In this document: positions 43,016 through 50,743 of the stretch, piece by piece
How the letters are laid out: each line of letters opens with the position of its first letter
Position numbering within the stretch: position 1 is the stretch's first letter
Source of the DNA: Ideonella alba
GTDB taxonomy: Bacteria > Pseudomonadota > Gammaproteobacteria > Burkholderiales > Burkholderiaceae_C
Assembly (NCBI RefSeq): GCF_018069875.1
Contig: NZ_JAGQDF010000011.1
Coordinates: forward strand, 1 to 64,000
Reading direction: 5' to 3'
Length of the DNA stretch: 64,000 nt
Notes under the pieces: model-generated
The model's input: only the letters and a program-made list of their open reading frames with translations
What the model was told of the DNA's origin: nothing
The model's database searches: none
Made by a program: the position numbers and the translations under genes

Positions 43016-43067
43016 CCCGGTGGTTCGGATTCCGATGACCAGCCGTCGACACAACGAGGAGACTGCC

Positions 43068-45218
43068 GTGCATTTGCATCGATCGAGACAACACCTGGTC
43101 CTGGCCGTGCTGGCCCTGCTGGGCGCCAACGCCGCGCAGGCGGCCACCCCGCCCAATCGCCTGCCTGGCGCGGTGCGCGGGCCGGTGATCGAAACCGTCT
43201 ACGACGGCGTCAGCAACGACCTGCTGACCGCCGGTCTGGGCAAGACCGGTCTGATGGGCGGCACGCCCGCCTATGTCAACCCGGCCGCACCCACCGCCGC
43301 CGAGTTGCGCCGCAACGCCATCTACGTCAACTACCGTGCGCTGGTCGACTACACCGCCGGCGGCGGCATGGGCGTGTTCTACGGTCCCAACATCGACATC
43401 CACGGCCAGGACACGCTGGGCGAAGGCAAGGTGCCCGGCCGCGAATACATCGCCTGGTCCGACGACGGCAGCGGCCAGCGCAACGTGACGCTGATGGTGC
43501 AGCTGCCCGACAGCTTCAACCCGGCCGCGCCATGCATCGTCAGCGCCACCTCGTCAGGCTCACGCGGCGTGTATGGCGCGATCGCCACCGCGGGTGAGTG
43601 GGGCCTCAAGCGCGGTTGCGCGGTGGCCTACACCGACAAGGGCACCGGCAACGGCCTGCACGACCTGGTCAGCGGCGTCGTGATGGCCCGCGATGGCACG
43701 CTGCTCAACGCCGCCACCGCCGGCACCGAGGCCCTCTTCCAGGCCCAGCTGACCGAGGAGCAGCGCGCCGCGTTCAATGCCGCCACGCCCAACCGTGTGG
43801 CCTACAAGCATGCGCATTCGCAGCGCAACCCCGAGAAGGACTGGGGTCGCCACACGCTGGACGCGATCCGCCTGGCCTTCTGGGCGATCAATGAGCGCTA
43901 CGGCGCGCCGGACGCCCGGCAGCCGGGCCGGCGCCTGGCCACGATCACGCCAGAGCAGACCCTGGTCATCGCCTCCAGCGTCTCCAACGGCGGCGGCGCG
44001 GCGCTGGCGGCTGCCGAGCAGGACAAGGACGGCCTGATCGACGGCGTGGCCGTCAGCGAACCCAATGCCACGCCACGCAACGCGCGCAAGCTGCAGATCC
44101 GCCAGGGCGCGCTGCAGGCCAGCGTGCTGGGCCGGCCGCTGGTGGACTACTTCACCTTCGCCAACGTCTACCAGCCCTGCGCGCTGCTGTCCTCGCAGGC
44201 CGGGTTGTCGCTGAGCGCAGCGTTCTGGCCGGCCGCCTTCACCACCATCGCCCAGCTGCGCTGCGGGGCGCTGGCGGCCAAGGGCCTGGTCAGCGGCGCC
44301 ACGCTGGCCGAGCAGGCCGACGATGCGCTGGCCCGGATGCTGGCCTACGGCTGGCAGCCGGAGAGCAACTTCCTGCAGCAGTCGCACTTCCGCTTCGCCA
44401 CCAACTCGATCGCCTTCACCTACGTGAACGCGGCCGGCCGCTTCAGCGTGCTGGACAGCGTTTGCGGCTACAGCCTGGCCAACACCGACGCCAACGGCAA
44501 CCCGACGGCCCAGCTGCCGGTGGTGCAGGCGGGCATCTTCGCCAGCGGCAACGGCGTGCCGCCGACCAGCGGCGTCAACATCGTCTACAACCCGTCGGTG
44601 GGCGGGGCCAAGCTGGACTTCGTGGCGATCTCGCCGTCGACCAGCCAGTTCGACTTCGCGCTCGATGGCGCGCTGTGCCTGCGCTCGCTGGCCACCGGCG
44701 TCGACGCTGTCACCGGTGCGCCCTTGGCGGGTGAGCTGCTGGCCCAGTCGCAGCGGGTGCAGGCCGGCGTCAGCGAGGTGCTGCTCAAGGCGCGCCTGCA
44801 GGGCAAGCCCACGCTGATCGTCGCGGGCCGCAATGATGCGCTGCTGCCGGGCAACCACACCGCGCGCGCCTACTACGGCGCCAACCAGCTGAAGGAAGGC
44901 GCCGGCAGCACCCGGCTGATCGAGGTGACCAACGCGCAGCACTTCGACGGCTTCATCGCCTTCGGCGCGCTGATGGGCTACGACACCCGCTTCATTCCGC
45001 TGCACGTCTACTTCAACCGCGCGATGGACGCGATGTGGGACCACCTGAAGCACGGCACGGCGCTGCCGCCCAGCCAGGTGGTGCGCACCGTGCCGCGCGG
45101 CGGCGTCAGCGGTGCCGCGCCGGCGCTGACGGCCGCCAACGTGCCGCCGATCGCCGCTGCCCCGCTGGCCGGCGATCTGATCACGATGGACGGTCCGACC
45201 CTGACGATCCCGGAGTGA
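43068..45218 (+). CDS. D-(-)-3-hydroxybutyrate oligomer hydrolase
   Basis: The product is 716 residues from GTG 43068, which has a GAGGAGA site five bases upstream (43056-43062); ATG 43035 and GTG 43020 upstream lack such a site. The signal peptide is HLVLAVLALLGANAAQA. The body matches 3HB-oligomer hydrolases (PF10605): VIETVYDGVSNDLLTAGLGKTGL, FYGPNIDIHGQDTLGEGKVPG, CIVSATSSGSRGVYGA and the serine elbow SSVSNGGGAAL (near residue 306), with GRNDALLPGNH and NAQHFDGF giving the likely Asp and His. It cleaves 3HB oligomers from depolymerase action to monomers. The signal peptide implies a periplasmic or secreted form. Confidence 0.9.
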   Translation: MHLHRSRQHLVLAVLALLGANAAQAATPPNRLPGAVRGPVIETVYDGVSNDLLTAGLGKTGLMGGTPAYVNPAAPTAAELRRNAIYVNYRALVDYTAGGGMGVFYGPNIDIHGQDTLGEGKVPGREYIAWSDDGSGQRNVTLMVQLPDSFNPAAPCIVSATSSGSRGVYGAIATAGEWGLKRGCAVAYTDKGTGNGLHDLVSGVVMARDGTLLNAATAGTEALFQAQLTEEQRAAFNAATPNRVAYKHAHSQRNPEKDWGRHTLDAIRLAFWAINERYGAPDARQPGRRLATITPEQTLVIASSVSNGGGAALAAAEQDKDGLIDGVAVSEPNATPRNARKLQIRQGALQASVLGRPLVDYFTFANVYQPCALLSSQAGLSLSAAFWPAAFTTIAQLRCGALAAKGLVSGATLAEQADDALARMLAYGWQPESNFLQQSHFRFATNSIAFTYVNAAGRFSVLDSVCGYSLANTDANGNPTAQLPVVQAGIFASGNGVPPTSGVNIVYNPSVGGAKLDFVAISPSTSQFDFALDGALCLRSLATGVDAVTGAPLAGELLAQSQRVQAGVSEVLLKARLQGKPTLIVAGRNDALLPGNHTARAYYGANQLKEGAGSTRLIEVTNAQHFDGFIAFGALMGYDTRFIPLHVYFNRAMDAMWDHLKHGTALPPSQVVRTVPRGGVSGAAPALTAANVPPIAAAPLAGDLITMDGPTLTIPE

Positions 45219-45234
45219 GGCCACAGGAGCCGCG

Positions 45235-46074
45235 ATGTCGCACACCTCGAACTACCTGCGCTGCCTGGACCGCGAGATCCACTACACCGAGTGGGGCGCG
45301 GCGCAGGCCGACGTGGTGATCGCCTGGCATGGCCTGGCGCGCACCGGGCGCGACATGGACGACATCGCGGCCCACCTGTCCACCCGCTGGCGGGTGATCT
45401 GCCCCGACACGATCGGCCGCGGCCTGAGCCAGTGGAGCCCGGACCCCGGGGCCGAGTACTGCCTGGACTTCTATGTGCGCCTGGCCGAATCGCTGTTGGA
45501 CCAGCTGGGCGTGCGGCAGTGCCTGTGGCTGGGCACCTCGATGGGGGGCGCGATCGGCCTGCGCGGCGCGGCGGGTCGCCTGCGTGGCCGGATCGGCCGG
45601 CTGGTGCTCAACGACATGGGGCCGGAGATCGCGGCGTCCGCGGTCGAGCGCATCCGCACCTACGCCGGCAGCCCGGCCAGCTTTGCCACCGTGGGCGAGC
45701 TGGAGCAGTACTTCCGCACCATCTACGCCCCCTATGGCTGGCTCAGCGATGCCCAGTGGCGCCGCCTGACCGAGACCAGCGTGCGCCGCCTGCCCGACGG
45801 CCGTGTGACGCCGCACTACGACCCGCAGATGGTGCGCCAGTTCATCGACCACCCCGCCGACTACGACCAGTGGCCGCAGTGGGACAGCCTGGACATTCCG
45901 GTGCTGTGCCTGCGCGGCGAGCACTCGGATCTGCTGGAAGCGCCGGTGGCCGAGCAGATGCGCCAGCGCGGCCCGCGCGCCACGGTGGTCACGGTGCCGG
46001 GCTGCGGGCATGCGCCGGCGCTCAATGTGCCGGCCCAGTTCGCGTGGGTCGATGACTTCCTGACGACACCCTGA
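45235..46074 (+). CDS. Alpha/beta-fold hydrolase, possible intracellular 3HB-oligomer hydrolase
   Basis: The 279-residue protein has no signal peptide and is an alpha/beta hydrolase: oxyanion region IAWHGLARTGRDMD, nucleophile elbow LWLGTSMGGAIG (Ser102), Asp in VLCLRGEHSDLL and His in VPGCGHAPALN. It is 16 bases downstream of the oligomer hydrolase gene and is the last gene of the cluster. By context it could hydrolyse imported oligomers in the cytosol; the sequence alone only supports a general esterase/hydrolase. It is convergent with the HAF-repeat gene, nine bases away. Confidence 0.85.
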   Translation: MSHTSNYLRCLDREIHYTEWGAAQADVVIAWHGLARTGRDMDDIAAHLSTRWRVICPDTIGRGLSQWSPDPGAEYCLDFYVRLAESLLDQLGVRQCLWLGTSMGGAIGLRGAAGRLRGRIGRLVLNDMGPEIAASAVERIRTYAGSPASFATVGELEQYFRTIYAPYGWLSDAQWRRLTETSVRRLPDGRVTPHYDPQMVRQFIDHPADYDQWPQWDSLDIPVLCLRGEHSDLLEAPVAEQMRQRGPRATVVTVPGCGHAPALNVPAQFAWVDDFLTTP

Positions 46075-46083
46075 GGCCGCCGC

Positions 46084-47130
46084 TCAGCGGGCCACTGCGC
46101 CCACCGAGTCAAGGCGTCGCAACAGCACGCCGTGAAACTGTCCCTGGGCATTGCGCGCCCATGCGATGACATGGCCGGCGTCGTTGATGCCTCGGGCCGC
46201 CATCAGCCGCCACTGGGCCTGCTGCGCCGCCGGCAGCAGCTTGGCCAGCCACCACATCTGGCCGCCGCTGTACAGGAAAGGTCCGGAACGGCCGGCCAGC
46301 GCGCGGTCACCCACCACCTCGCCTGCGGCATTGATGCTGTAGGCATAACTGCGGGCGCCATGGCGGCTCTCCAGGTCGGTGGTGACACCGTCGCGGTGGA
46401 GGTAGGCATGGGTCTGGAAATAGTGCGGACCCACCTGTGAGCTGCCGACCACCCAGCCCTGGCGGTTGATCGCCAGGGCCAGCGTGGACAGGCTGCCCGG
46501 CAGGCCGAAGGTCTCCTTCAGCACGCCGTCCTGCCACAGCGCGCCGTACTGCCCTTGCACCCCATCGATGGTCTGCCTGACGATGCCGGCCACCTGGCCT
46601 GCATCGTTGATCGCCCAGGCGACGCTGGGCAGGTCGGGCTGCGGCACCGGCAGGTCCTGCCACTGGCCGTCGTCCATCAGGAAGGCGCGGTCAGGCTGCA
46701 TCAGCTGCGAGCGTCGCCCCACCACCTGGCCCTGGCTGTTGATGCCGTGGGCCGAGGCGCTGCCTTCGGGCGGCGCATGCAGCGTGGTGCTGCCGGCCTG
46801 ATGGATGAAGATCCGGCTGCTCGCGCGCCCCAGCATCAGCTCGCCGGTGACATGGCCGGCATCGCTGATCGCGGATGCATGGCCGCTGCGGTACGGAGGG
46901 TCGCCGTGCTGGATCAGGCGCTGAGCCCGGCCGTTGACAAATCGCACGGGGTAGCCGGCACCGTCGGTCTGTTCAGCCATGCCGACGATGTCATCCGTGC
47001 TGTTGATGGCCCGCGCATCGCTCTGAACACCTTGGCGCAGGGTGCCCAGGTCCACCAGCTCATAGCGGGGCGCCTTCGCCCATGCGCCCGCCGAGGCCAC
47101 CAGGAGCAGCAGGGCTGCGAACAATCTCAT
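46084..47130 (-). CDS. Exported HAF-repeat protein
   Basis: The 348-residue protein has a signal peptide (LFAALLLLVASAGAWA) and at least six copies of a repeat of the form AINDAGQVAG (ARAINSTDDIVG, SAISDAGHVTG, GINSQGQVVG, AINDAGQVAG, AINRQGWVVG, SINAAGEVVG, GINDAGHVIA), about 45-50 residues apart. These are HAF repeats, which form a beta-propeller-like chain in extracellular or cell-surface proteins. The number suggests a seven-bladed form. The function is unknown; it is likely periplasmic or secreted. It is oriented toward the PHB cluster but not part of it. Confidence 0.85.
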   Translation of the reverse strand: MRLFAALLLLVASAGAWAKAPRYELVDLGTLRQGVQSDARAINSTDDIVGMAEQTDGAGYPVRFVNGRAQRLIQHGDPPYRSGHASAISDAGHVTGELMLGRASSRIFIHQAGSTTLHAPPEGSASAHGINSQGQVVGRRSQLMQPDRAFLMDDGQWQDLPVPQPDLPSVAWAINDAGQVAGIVRQTIDGVQGQYGALWQDGVLKETFGLPGSLSTLALAINRQGWVVGSSQVGPHYFQTHAYLHRDGVTTDLESRHGARSYAYSINAAGEVVGDRALAGRSGPFLYSGGQMWWLAKLLPAAQQAQWRLMAARGINDAGHVIAWARNAQGQFHGVLLRRLDSVGAVAR

Positions 47131-47400
47131 GTTTCGTCTCCTTGGTGGCCTCAGTGCGCACGCCGCTAATGTGGTGCGTCGGTGGCCTGCTGTGCATCCC
47201 TATGCTGTCCAGGGGCCGTGCGCAGGCACGCCCGGGTGCCCCCCTTGCCTTCGGGGGAGGGGGCATGGCCACGTTGAACAGCCCCTGGCCCGGCAGCGAC
47301 AATCGGCGCAGCAGGAGCCCGTCATGCCCTTCGTCGATCCATCCCACCCTTGCCGGCGAGCCCCGGCCCGCGTCGCCGCCGTCCTGCGCATGGTCGAGGT
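47131..47400. other. Intergenic stretch, promoter region for HAF gene and kinase
   Basis: The 270 bases separate two divergent genes. A GC-rich inverted repeat (TGCCCCC at 47237-47243 and GGGGGCA at 47259-47265) lies in the middle. I see no clear sigma-70 boxes and no convincing small gene. Confidence 0.45.
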
Positions 47401-48861
47401 GTGCGTCTGAATGCGTCCGACAGCCGGTGGGCCGCCGCCGCGGTGGTGCTGGCGGCGCTGGGGGGCGGTCTGCTGTGGCGCCTGGATGACGCGCAACGCC
47501 GCGAGGCCTTCGACACCCAGGCCCGCATCGCCCACCGCCTGCTGAGCCAGCATGCGCTGCAGATGGAGGCGGTGCTGGCCACGCTGACCCTGGTGGCCAC
47601 CGGCCCCGAGCAGGCCGACGCCGCGCGCCGCCTGCCGGCGCTGCTGCCCGCGGTGCGCAGCGTGCAGCAGCGCACCGATCCGCAACCCTGGCCCGATGCC
47701 CGGCTGCAGGCCGCCGAGCAGGCCTCGCGCGAGACGCGCCGGGCGGTGCTGGTGCGCCTGGAGACTGCCGCGCCGCGCGCGCTGCTGCTGCGCGCCGGCC
47801 AGCCCAGCAGTTATGCGCTGGAAGTCGACCTGTCGCAACCGCTGCGCGAGGCCGACTGGCCCGTGGCGCCGGGCTCGGCGGTGTCGGTGGCCCTGGTCCC
47901 GGCCGACCGTCCGCTGGTGTGGCTGCAGCAGGGCCGATCGCCGGCCACGGTGCTGGGCCGCTACGAGGCGCGCAAGCACCTGGCCGCCGACAGCCTGCCG
48001 GTGGATGTGGTGCTGCAGCAGCCCTGGAGCTGGGCCGAGCTGCCCTGGCTGGCCTGGGCCCTGTGGACGCTGCTGTGTGCCGCGGCGATGCTGCTGGTGC
48101 GCGCCGGCTGGCGCCAGCGCCAGGCCCGCCGCCGCGCCGAGGAGTGGCTGCGCCTGGGTCAGGTGGCCCGGCTGAACACGCTGGGCGAACTGGCGGCGGG
48201 CATGGCCCATGAGCTGAACCAGCCGCTGACCGCGGTGCTGGCCAACACCCAGGCGGCCGGCCGCCTGCTGGACGAGGACCCGCCCGAGCTGAGCACCGCG
48301 CGCCAGGCGATGACCCAGGCCGCCGCCCAGGCGCGCCGCGCCAGCGAGGTGCTGTCCCGCTTGCGCCAGGCCCTGGCGCGGCCCGACGAGCCACCGCCCA
48401 GCAGCAGCTTGCGCCTGGACGCGGCGGCGCGCGCGGCGCTGGACCTGCTGGCCCCCGAGGCCCAGGCGCTGGGGGTGCGCCCGCAGTTACAGGTGGCTCC
48501 CAGCGCGGCCGCGGTGCGGGCCGATCCAGTCGCGGTGGAGCAGATCCTGCACAACCTGTTGCGCAATGCGCTGCAGGCCCTGGCCGCGGTGCCGACCGAC
48601 GAACGCCGGCTGACGGTGCAGGTCGAGGCCGATGCCCGCAGCGGCCACCTCAGCGTGATCGACAGCGGCGAGGGCCTGGCGCCCGAGGTCGCGGCCCGCC
48701 TGTTCCAGCCCTTTGTCAGCACCCGCGAGGGCGGTCTGGGCCTGGGCCTGAGCCTCAGTGAATCGCTGGCGCAGGCCCAGGGCGGCGCGTTGACGCTGCT
48801 GCCGCTGGCCGAACGCGGGGCCGGCTTCCGGCTCAGCCTGCCCCGGGCCGAGGCCGCCTGA
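47401..48861 (+). CDS. Sensor histidine kinase, FixL/DctB-like
   Basis: The product is 486 residues from GTG 47401. It has one helix near residues 8-25 (WAAAAVVLAALGGGLLW), a periplasmic sensor of about 190 residues, a second helix (LAWALWTLLCAAAMLLVRAGW), then HisKA with the phosphoacceptor in GMAHELNQPL (His270) and a HATPase with NLLRNALQAL, DSGEGL, FVSTREGGLGLGLS. The HELNQPL form groups it with FixL/TodS/DctB kinases. The gene overlaps the response regulator start by one base (TGATG), so the pair is coupled. The signal is unknown. Confidence 0.92.
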   Translation: MRLNASDSRWAAAAVVLAALGGGLLWRLDDAQRREAFDTQARIAHRLLSQHALQMEAVLATLTLVATGPEQADAARRLPALLPAVRSVQQRTDPQPWPDARLQAAEQASRETRRAVLVRLETAAPRALLLRAGQPSSYALEVDLSQPLREADWPVAPGSAVSVALVPADRPLVWLQQGRSPATVLGRYEARKHLAADSLPVDVVLQQPWSWAELPWLAWALWTLLCAAAMLLVRAGWRQRQARRRAEEWLRLGQVARLNTLGELAAGMAHELNQPLTAVLANTQAAGRLLDEDPPELSTARQAMTQAAAQARRASEVLSRLRQALARPDEPPPSSSLRLDAAARAALDLLAPEAQALGVRPQLQVAPSAAAVRADPVAVEQILHNLLRNALQALAAVPTDERRLTVQVEADARSGHLSVIDSGEGLAPEVAARLFQPFVSTREGGLGLGLSLSESLAQAQGGALTLLPLAERGAGFRLSLPRAEAA

Positions 48862-49484
48862 TGCACACGCCGCTGATCCACCTGGTCGACGACGACGCCG
48901 CGGTGCGCGATGGCCTGGCGCTGCTGATCGGCACCGTGGGCCTGCGCGTGCAGACCTGGGACGACCCGCAGGCCTTCATCACGGGCTTTGACCGCCAGGC
49001 CATCGGCGCCATCGTGCTGGACGTGCGCATGCCCGGGCTGGGCGGCATCGCGGTGCTGGAGCGCCTGCAGGCCGAAGGCGTGGACCAGCCGGTGGTGATG
49101 CTCACCGGCCACGGCACGGTGGCGCTGTGCCGGCGCGCCTTCAAGAGCGGCGCGGCCGAGTTCCTGGAGAAGCCGGTCGACGACGAGCTGCTGCTCGACA
49201 CCCTGCAGCAGGCGGTGCGCCAGCATGTACGCTCGCGCGAGCGCCACGCCGCCGATCGCGAGGCCCGCGCCCGCCACGCCCAGCTGTCGCCGCGCGAGCA
49301 GGAGGTGCTGGGCCTGATCATCGAAGGCCTGACCAACAAGGAGATCGGCCGTGCGCTGGGCCTGTCGCCGCGCACCGTCGAGACCCACCGCGCCCACCTC
49401 TTCGCCAAGCTGGAGGCCGAGTCGCTGGCCCAGCTGATCCGGCGCTATGCCCGGCTGGTCGAGGAGGGCGACAGCGCTCCGTAG
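48861..49484 (+). CDS. FixJ/LuxR-type response regulator
   Basis: The 207-residue protein has an N-terminal receiver domain (LVDDDAAVRDGLALLIG, phosphoacceptor in IVLDVRMPG at Asp54, VMLTGHGTV, EFLEKPVD with the conserved Lys) and a C-terminal LuxR-type helix-turn-helix (LSPREQEVLGLIIEGLTNKEIGRALGLSPRTVETHRAHLFAKL). It is the partner of the upstream kinase. A 20-base perfect palindrome covers its stop codon and lies in front of the DUF336 gene, a likely target. Confidence 0.94.
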   Translation: MHTPLIHLVDDDAAVRDGLALLIGTVGLRVQTWDDPQAFITGFDRQAIGAIVLDVRMPGLGGIAVLERLQAEGVDQPVVMLTGHGTVALCRRAFKSGAAEFLEKPVDDELLLDTLQQAVRQHVRSRERHAADREARARHAQLSPREQEVLGLIIEGLTNKEIGRALGLSPRTVETHRAHLFAKLEAESLAQLIRRYARLVEEGDSAP

Positions 49485-49495
49485 TTCTACGGAGC
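49476..49495. promoter_or_regulatory. Perfect palindrome, candidate operator of the response regulator
   Basis: GCTCCGTAG-TT-CTACGGAGC has 9-base arms that are exact complements, and contains the TAG stop of the regulator gene. A further CGTAG half-site is at 49502-49506. A possible -10 TACAGT (49539-49544) puts the palindrome centre about 65 bases upstream of a start site. The tiny loop makes a terminator unlikely. Confidence 0.5.
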
Positions 49496-49586
49496 AGCGC
49501 GCGTAGCCGGCCGAATGGCCGCCGCCGCCCCGGCTTCCTACAGTGAGGGCACGGTCCAACGAGGACCGCCACCTCAGGAGAATCCG

Positions 49587-50075
49587 ATGCTGTCCACCCC
49601 CCGTCTCACCCTGGTCGCGCTGGCCCTGTGCGCCACCGCCGCACACGCTGAACTGCGCACCGAAAAGGCCCTGACGCTGTCGCTGGCCAACCAGATCGCC
49701 GCTGCGGGCGTGGCCGCCTGCCAGGCCAATGGCTACGCGGTGACCGTCACCGTGGTCGACCGTGCCGGCGGCGTGCGTGTCGTGCAGCGCGCCGACAACG
49801 CCGGCGCCCACACGCTGGAAGCCAGCCGCGCCAAGGCCTGGACCTCGGCCTCGGCCAAGAACACCACGCTGGCGATGATGGAGAACGCGCAGAAGAACCC
49901 GGCGGCCGCCAACCTGGTCAACATCCCCGGCTTCCTGCTGCTGGGCGGCGGCGTGCCGATCAAGGCCGGCAACGAGGTGGTCGGTGCGGTGGGCATCGGC
50001 GGTGCGCCGGGCGGCCACCTGGACGAGCAGTGCGCGATGGCCGCGTTGGACCAGGTCAAGGCGCAGCTGCAGTGA
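49587..50075 (+). CDS. Heme-binding-like DUF336 (GlcG/HbpS) protein, exported
   Basis: The 162-residue protein has a signal peptide (LTLVALALCATAAHA) and a DUF336/GlcG-HbpS domain: LANQIAAAGVAACQANGYAVTVTVVDRAGGVRVVQRADNAG, SRAKAWTSASAKNTT, and the conserved NIPGFLLLGGGVPIKAGNEVVGAVGIGGAPGG. HbpS-type proteins bind heme or sense redox stress outside the cell; others are found with alcohol or glycolate metabolism. An AGGAG site is six bases before ATG 49587. It follows the two-component pair, so it is probably the regulated gene. The stop overlaps the ankyrin gene start (GTGA). Confidence 0.9.
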   Translation: MLSTPRLTLVALALCATAAHAELRTEKALTLSLANQIAAAGVAACQANGYAVTVTVVDRAGGVRVVQRADNAGAHTLEASRAKAWTSASAKNTTLAMMENAQKNPAAANLVNIPGFLLLGGGVPIKAGNEVVGAVGIGGAPGGHLDEQCAMAALDQVKAQLQ

Positions 50076-50740
50076 AACGCCGCGCCTTCGGCCTGGGTCT
50101 GGCCGCGCTGGCGCTGACGGCGCGCGCCCAGACCGCCCCCACACCCGCCGAGATCGGCCGCTACGGCGGCCTGCACGCCGCGGCGTGGCGGGGCGACCTG
50201 GCGCGCATCGACGCCCTGGCCGATCAGGTGCGCCTGAACCCGCGCGACGAGCACGGCCGCACGCCCGTGCATGTGGCCGCCTTCGCTGGCCAGCGCGAGG
50301 CCTTGCGCCGCCTGGCCCGACACGGCGCCGACCTGCAGCTGCTGGAACACGACCGCTACGACGCGGTGACCATCGCCGCCGTCGCCGACGACGAAGAGAC
50401 CCTGCGCACCCTGCTGGCGCTGGGCGCGTCCGCGCGCCAGGTGACCAGCCGCTACGACGGCACCGCGCTGATCGCCGCCGCCCATCTGGGCCACGACGGC
50501 GTGGTGCGCCAGCTGATCGCCGCGGGCGCGCCGCTGGACCATGTCAACAACCTGCACTGGACCGCGCTGATCGAGGCGGTGGTGCTGGGCGACGGCGGAC
50601 CGCGCCACCAGGCCACGGTCCAGGCCCTGCTGTCCGCCGGTGCGGACACCCGGCTGAGCGACCGCGCTGGCCGCACACCGCTAGCGCTGGCGCGCGAGCG
50701 GGGCTACGGCGCGATGGTGGCCCTGCTGGAGAAGCGCTGA
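50072..50740 (+). CDS. Exported ankyrin-repeat protein
   Basis: The product is 222 residues from GTG 50072, which overlaps the previous stop codon. A short signal peptide (RAFGLGLAALALTARAQ) is followed by five or six ankyrin repeats: YGGLHAAAWRGDLARIDAL, DEHGRTPVHVAAFAGQREALRRLARHGADLQ, YDAVTIAAVADDEETLRTLLALGA, YDGTALIAAAHLGHDGVVRQLIAAGAPLD and the C-terminal DRAGRTPLALARERGYGAMVALL. Ankyrin proteins bind other proteins; periplasmic forms next to DUF336 or catalase genes have been seen. Coupling suggests it works with the DUF336 protein. Confidence 0.87.
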   Translation: MKRRAFGLGLAALALTARAQTAPTPAEIGRYGGLHAAAWRGDLARIDALADQVRLNPRDEHGRTPVHVAAFAGQREALRRLARHGADLQLLEHDRYDAVTIAAVADDEETLRTLLALGASARQVTSRYDGTALIAAAHLGHDGVVRQLIAAGAPLDHVNNLHWTALIEAVVLGDGGPRHQATVQALLSAGADTRLSDRAGRTPLALARERGYGAMVALLEKR

Positions 50741-50743
50741 GCC

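Noticed and set aside
49476-49495. Terminator for the response regulator gene
   Set aside because: The palindrome has a 2-base centre and no T-tract, so a stable terminator hairpin is unlikely; an operator fits better.
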